A stretch of DNA of 64,000 nucleotides from Antennarius striatus (taxonomy: Eukaryota > Chordata > Actinopteri > Lophiiformes > Antennariidae). The notes under the pieces are model-generated. The model saw only the letters and a list, made by a program, of their open reading frames with translations. It ran no database searches and was not told the origin of the DNA. Position 1 is the stretch's first letter, and every line of letters begins with the position of its first letter. Below, piece by piece: positions 60,001-64,000 of the stretch. A program made the translations under genes and the position numbers. The stretch lies in assembly GCF_040054535.1 (NCBI RefSeq), contig NC_090785.1, forward strand, positions 14,988,501-15,052,500, read 5' to 3'.

Positions 60001-63000
60001 GCAGCCTCCATTAGTGGTGTGGAACAGCCCAGTTCGATGTCAGCCCCTGCTTTGATGAGGAAGTCAGCCACTTCCAGGAAACCTCCGCAGCATGCAAGAG
60101 TCAACGCGGTCTCCTGGGTCTCCTCTGTTTGGGCATTAATGTTAGCACCTGGATGACGGAACAAAATCAGTTAAGGCTTAGCGAATTCCTGATTTTTGAC
60201 ACATCCTAAGCTTATATAATTGAATAAATCAGAAACATAGGAATAATAGGAACGTATATAGAGGTTGAGAGGTACGGACTAGATCTAGTCTAGTCCGTAC
60301 CTCAAGTGCAGTTTCCATTCCAAGATGAGGGGTTAAAGCCTTCTTACCTTGAGCCAGCAGCAGTGCTACCATTTCCTCATGACCCTCTCTAGCTGCCTCC
60401 ATCAGAGGAGTGTAGCCCTCATCATTGACCTGGACAAAAACAGATGTTTCACAGGTATAAGAATGACTTACTGCAGGCTGACTACATAAGTTTATTGTGT
60501 TTGAGTCTCACTTAGGTAGGAAAACAGTAACTATTTGTGTGACACTGACACTGTGTGAGAAAGATCTGTCAATGTTGGGGACCAGGAGAGACCATAAAAA
60601 CATGAGGCAGTACTTTTAACTCTGGCATTCTGTGATCTTGTGCTAAAGCAGTTAGGAACTTTACTGTGAGCTGAGTGTATTTATTTTAAATAAAAGTAAA
60701 GGACAAATAAATAAGTTTTTTCCCCTAATATAATGTATTTAGTGTTTTAAACATCAGTTTTGTTGCTTGTTTTAATTAGTATTGGTGTTAAATTTTTTAA
60801 AAAAATTAACTTTGCCCTTTCTGACGCACAACGTTCTTACCTCCTGAATTCTCTCTGGCTGATGTACTGCAGCATTAAAACAATATGTATGAACAGTAGC
60901 GTAGTAGTACGACTGCTAGAAAGTTGAAAACTACATGAAAATTAGGTCTACAGGGACACTATTAATAGATGCTGACAGAGCTTCAGAAAAACAAGTGTAA
61001 ACTCTTTAGTCATCTGTCTCTTTACACACCTCCTCCAGGTTGGCTCCTCTCTCGATGAGTAAGGCTGCCAGCTCTACGTGTCCTCCACAGGCTGCAAGGG
61101 TGAGGGGCGACTCAAAGGAATCAGCTGGCATGTTGACCTGGGCGCCGCTGTCCAACAGCAGCCGTGCCACCTCCACATGGCCGTCCTGGGACAGCGAGAC
61201 ACACGGAGGATGTAGAGATAAGGACCTGAATAAATCTAGAGGCTCACTTTTCAATTTAGATAATAGAGTCGTGTACAAGTCTGACAGACTCTAGGTCAGT
61301 GGTTCTTAACCTGGGTGAGTCGGTCTCAGGGGTTCGGCGGAGACTGAGGTCAAGACAAAACACCCAACACGATGTGTCGGGTGTTTTTGCCGAACATACA
61401 CGAATCACTGTGTACGTTTGACACATTGTGTCAATTTGGCATGACATGCCACCCTTAGCCATCGCTGGCTGCGGGTGATCACGCTACATTGATTAGCCTA
61501 CCTTTGCTACATGAATTTTGCGCACTCAATTGTCGATTTATGCCTGTCATGATGGTACGTCATCTGATTGCTTTAATATTTTAATTCATAGTAACTATGT
61601 TGAGCAAAAAAAAAAGTGGTCGGACTAATATGTTTAACGTGAATTTACATGTACTGTATAACAGAACGTGATGGGAGTCAGTGTTCTGCATGATTTGCAA
61701 TGTCAAGTTGAGCAACTCTAGTCTCGCACTGGCAAAAATAAAGGAACACTTCCTTAAGCTGCGTGGAAAACAAAAGAAACAGACTTTGCTGTGAAAATGA
61801 CATAACATAAGAGTAGCACTTGCCAAGGTGAAGCCACACATATCTGAACTGGTCTCTCAATAACAACAGCAGAAGTCACACTGATTTGCAGGTAGGTCAT
61901 TTCATGTGAGTTCATGCACTGTCTTGGTTTAGTTCTTTGGAAAAGGTGGCATTAATGCACAATTCATTAAATACAACAGTAAACCATATACTTATGTCTT
62001 AAATTTGAAGAAGAAAAAAAAGTTTCTTTACTAAAGAAGGCTTCGGTGAGCATATGAAACCGGCAGAGTTCGGTACCTCCAACAAGGTTAAGAACCACTG
62101 CTCTGGGTTTTTTGAGCTGGCATTAAAGTTATATCTCTAATCTGACAGAGACTAAATGTAATGTGTTAAAAAATAATACATGAAAATAAGAAAAGAGGTG
62201 GAAGCACCACCTCCAACTTGTATACCTCCTTTGGACAGTCCAGTTGAAATAAACATCCACACTTATCTAGCATTATGTTGTAAATTATTTGAATGAATTC
62301 AAGTTTCAAGTTATTTTGTTTAAATCTGTGATATTATCCCAAAATTAAAGTGTAAGATGGTACAAAAGATGCAAATCAAGAATAAAACTCAAAGCAAAAT
62401 AATAAGAAAATTATTCTGAAAAATGCTGAAATAGTTTTTTCAATAAACCAAAATGTGCAGGGAACCACGAGTAGCAAAAACAAAATGTCTGGAGGTTTGG
62501 GTCAGATCCTCACCATGCACGCCTCCATCAACGCTGTGTGCATCTCATCAGTTTTATGTTCTTGATCTGCTCCAGCCTCCAACAGAAAACGCACCATATC
62601 CAAGTGACCTGCGGGACAAACAGTAATCCATATGCTGAACATTGTATTGTTATTTTAAGTATTACGAAAGACTAAAGCATGGAAAGGAACCTAAATATAC
62701 AAATCAGCAAAGTCTGACCTTTATAGCAGGCAAGTGTGAGAGCACTCTCCTTAAACTCATTGGAGTGTGTGTTGATTCCAGCACCGTATTCCAAGAGTAC
62801 CCGAGCCACTTCCACGTGGCCGGCACTGGCCGCCTCCATTAGAGGTGTGTGTCCGTTCTCATTGTGGTCCTCAATGTTAGCACCCTCTTTAAGCAGCACC
62901 TTCACCACATCGACAAAACCACCGGCACATGCATACGTCAAAGCCGTGTTACCTGGAAGACAGCAAAGAGAATCATCTGAATGCAAAGACGAGAGACAAG

Positions 63001-63459
63001 GAAATAATCTTAACACTATAGAGATGTTGAGGGCTTTTACCTGTGGAGGATTGTGCATTAACGTCTGCCCCATGGACCAGGAGCAGTTTGACAATGTCCA
63101 CATAACCTCCACTGGCAGCAGCCATGAGCGGTGTTATGTCCCCTTTGATGCCCCGGTCTTCCACATTAGCATGCATGGCTAACAAAACCTATGGATGAAG
63201 GAAAAAGTTTTGAGTTTTAGAGTAGTGGAAATAAGATATGACATTCCCTAACAATATGTACTGGTGAATCACAATTACTTTCAAAGTCCACTACTACATT
63301 CCTTTTCATACCTGTGCAAGTTCATAGTAACCTGCCGAACAGGCGAGGCACAGCAGGCTCTCTCCTTCCTCTGTGTGCTCGTTGACGCTCCGCCCTTCGT
63401 CCAGCAATTTGCGAACAGCATTGACATCCCCGTCTGAGCACGCCTCCGCTAAACTACGG
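49508..63459 (-). CDS. ankhd1: ANKHD1 (MASK-type ankyrin repeat and KH domain protein), 5' end missing
   Basis: Very large cytoplasmic scaffold that in animals supports Hippo/Yorkie and receptor tyrosine kinase signalling and binds RNA through one KH domain. 36 coding exons were placed; all phases agree and give the C-terminal 2489 residues up to the last codon (NVHLNHVN, TAG at 49510-49508). Order: 15 or so ankyrin repeats, an acidic/coiled linker, about 10 more repeats, a Lys/Glu-rich coiled segment, a Ser-rich segment, KH domain and a long Pro/Ser/Gln-rich tail. The first exon in view starts at RSLAEACSDGDVNAVRKLLD, so the N-terminal low-complexity region lies beyond base 64000. Two introns use GC donors. 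The paralogue ANKRD17 is very similar; synteny with the 5q genes and the ending SDPQQ..WPGTWAPHVGN favour ANKHD1. Exon lists are in the block entries. Confidence 0.88.
51145..53680 (-). CDS. ankhd1: ankhd1 KH domain and Pro/Ser-rich tail exons
   Basis: Exon 53680-53528 leads into the KH domain (EEGWKEVVRRSKK). Exon 53341-53192 carries its core, with the GXXG-type loop in SRIMGRGGCNITAIQDVTGA and the strand DKNGERMITIR. The very long exon 52699-51145 (1555 bases) completes KH (GGTESTRYAVQLINALIQDP) and then encodes about 480 residues of Pro/Ser/Gln-rich, presumably disordered sequence with conserved islands HPRLPMAQFGGTFSP, WGPFPVRPVSPG and SSVRKQLFA. The minus-strand 626-codon frame here overruns the real donor at 51144. 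The 490-base intron 53191-52700 shows nothing else. Confidence 0.9.
53908..55215 (-). CDS. ankhd1: ankhd1 coiled and Ser-rich linker exons
   Basis: Exons 55215-55120 (last ankyrin-like segment, GHVKVVQYLVKEVNQF), 55029-54913 (ELLKKCHQCMETIVKAKDQQ), 54803-54635 (Lys/Glu-rich, with KREKRKEKRKKKKEEQKRK, probable coiled coil or nuclear-localisation-type basic run), 54554-54355 (Thr/Ser-rich, then KKNKTKESTPNEPIILQDPQ) and 54266-53908 (Ser-rich). The last contains a serine run coded by TCC/TCT-type triplets at about 54042-54080, a coding microsatellite. Confidence 0.9.
54042..54080 (-). repeat. ankhd1: Coding trinucleotide run (poly-serine) in ankhd1
   Basis: GAGGAG-type triplets on the plus strand are read as serine codons on the minus strand, giving about thirteen serines in a row. 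It lies in a variable linker. Confidence 0.9.
55301..57080 (-). CDS. ankhd1: ankhd1 second ankyrin-repeat block
   Basis: Exons 57080-56969, 56855-56710, 56618-56476, 56137-55924, 55837-55662 and 55463-55301. Together they encode about ten ankyrin repeats with the standard TALTLAC.GG..E.V..LL..GA pattern, for example TPLILAATAGHVGVVEVLLD, ISPLMLAAMNGHVPAVKLLL and NTPLWLAANGGHFDVVQLLV. Hydrophobic and glycine positions are intact in every repeat seen. Confidence 0.92.
57170..58801 (-). CDS. ankhd1: ankhd1 inter-block acidic and coiled linker exons
   Basis: Exons 58801-58699, 58553-58291, 58209-57922, 57844-57427 and 57309-57170. They encode the conserved MVVPPQEPDR block, a helical segment (VEETEGKLNELGQRISAIEK; KKKKILKELQKVERQLQLK), an acidic run (EEEEEDDDVETSEEEADGEE) and a Pro/Gln-rich stretch ending LTDTLDDIMA. 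The intron 57426-57310 begins with GC (GCAG|GCGAGT): only this donor joins DDIMA to AVSSRVP in frame. Confidence 0.9.
58892..63459 (-). CDS. ankhd1: ankhd1 first ankyrin-repeat block
   Basis: Exons 63459-63312, 63188-63041, 62952-62719, 62608-62514, 61185-61030, 60429-60348, 60148-59957, 59833-59724, 59610-59523, 59274-59147 and 59035-58892. They encode about fifteen ankyrin repeats, such as NTALTYACAGGFVDVVKVLL, HTPLMEAASAGHVEVARVLL and HTVVSLACAGGHLAVVELLL. Exon boundaries often fall inside repeats at the same glycine codon. The largest intron, 62513-61186, carries the hAT element. Confidence 0.92.
59107..59138. repeat. AT microsatellite
   Basis: AT dinucleotide runs, interrupted by GTAA, just downstream of the donor of ankhd1 exon 59274-59147. 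Confidence 0.88.
60269..60303. repeat. Perfect 15-bp inverted repeat (hairpin)
   Basis: Arms 60269-60283 (GAGGTACGGACTAGA) and 60289-60303 are exact reverse complements around the 5-base loop TCTAG, in the ankhd1 intron between exons 60429-60348 and 60148-59957, about 45 bases from the former. Confidence 0.95.
60430..61029 (-). other. ankhd1: ankhd1 intron, no further features
   Basis: AT-rich 600-base intron between exons 61185-61030 and 60429-60348. Nothing recognised. Confidence 0.7.
61297..62100 (+). mobile_element. Non-autonomous hAT transposon (deletion derivative) with BED zinc-finger relic
   Basis: An 804-bp element starts CAGTGGTTCTTAACCTGGGT and ends AACAAGGTTAAGAACCACTG; the outer 16 bases of both ends are exact inverted repeats of hAT type. 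The flanks CTCTAGGT (61289-61296) and CTCTGGGT (62101-62108) are 8-bp target duplications with one mismatch, as hAT transposases create. Inside, on the plus strand near 61690-61790, CMICNVKLSNSSLALAKIKE followed by HF reads like the N-terminal BED zinc finger of a hAT transposase of the ZBED5-like group, preceded by stops and followed by TGA. No DDE or dimerisation region remains, so an autonomous relative must have mobilised it. Confidence 0.9.
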
Positions 63460-64000
63460 CTGAAAATAACCAAACTGCTACAATTACTGCCACTGTGACA
63501 GGTGAACACACATACGCCTCATTTATGCTATGAAATTCAAGGAACACACACACACACACATGCAACAACACTGTATACGCAAATCAGATTTGAAAGAAAG
63601 TCATTACATTAAGGATGATAAGCTGTTTGTAAATACATGGGATTGTGAGGCCCTGATCACACAGAGACTCCTCTACAGATTCAGCCACCTCAAAAACGCC
63701 TTAGAAAAACATGGCATCGAGCTAAAGACTCAAGTCTAACCTGAGCCATTAGCCACACGTCTCCACCACATTCTGTCCTGCACTTCCTGTCTCACCTTCA
63801 GCTGTTCTCTTACACATTAAAAGGGAAAAACATTCCCCAAAAATAACTTTTTTTAAAAAAGCATGAAAGACAAAACAGAGTGGTGTGCTTGTGCAATTGA
63901 GTTTAGTCCCCAACTCCTACGCATTGAGATCAAAGGTTTACAATATTCATTTGTTCAAACACAATATTTATGTGTCCAAAAATGTGATTTGAGGCACAAG
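63460..64000 (-). other. ankhd1: ankhd1 intron running out of the window
   Basis: Upstream of the first visible ankhd1 exon. A short CA run is at 63544-63560. The plus-strand frame at 63530-63739 has no family similarity and is not called. Confidence 0.65.

Noticed and set aside
1-64000. tRNA, rRNA, snoRNA or microRNA genes and CRISPR arrays
   Set aside because: No cloverleaf, conserved RNA block or spaced direct-repeat array was recognised; the hairpins found lack features of microRNA precursors.

Overview
This window is vertebrate nuclear DNA, almost certainly from a teleost fish. Genes are split by many short introns, CA/GT microsatellites are frequent, fish-type non-LTR (RTE-like) and hAT transposon fragments are present, and proteins closely match human families while differing clearly in linker regions. 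There are no bacterial operons, RNA genes or CRISPR arrays. Only the split-exon gene models below should be read as genes; nearly all other open frames are chance frames in introns, UTRs or the opposite strand.

Layout, left to right. (1) The last coding exon and long 3' UTR of a netrin receptor gene, unc5a (+). (2) pdlim7/Enigma (-), coding 34039->7272: an N-terminal PDZ domain, a linker and three C-terminal LIM domains, 488 residues. It also has an alternative terminal exon (14703-14607) that I found by eye and that would give a 253-residue form without LIM domains. Its introns hold a 5'-truncated LINE with a perfect 14-bp target duplication, a diverged repeat whose partner lies downstream of the gene, and several hairpins. 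(3) An intergenic stretch with a broken antisense RTE-like LINE. (4) cltb, clathrin light chain B (+), six exons with an 18-codon neuronal-type cassette exon. (5) higd2a (-), a two-exon HIG1-family mitochondrial protein, convergent with cltb. (6) ankhd1 (-), 36 coding exons giving the C-terminal 2489 residues of a giant ankyrin-repeat/KH protein; its 5' exons lie beyond base 64000. One ankhd1 intron holds an 804-bp hAT deletion derivative with terminal inverted repeats, an 8-bp target duplication (7/8) and a relic BED-type zinc finger.

The genes do not form one pathway: axon-guidance receptor, actin/Z-disc adaptor, clathrin coat subunit, respiratory supercomplex factor and RNA-binding scaffold. 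They are linked by conserved synteny. UNC5A, PDLIM7, CLTB and HIGD2A lie together on human 5q35, whereas ANKHD1 lies on 5q31, so this fish segment joins two parts of the human arm. I found no convincing undescribed system. The best leads are the hidden pdlim7 exon, three introns with GC instead of GT donors, the hAT derivative and an unclassified local repeat pair.
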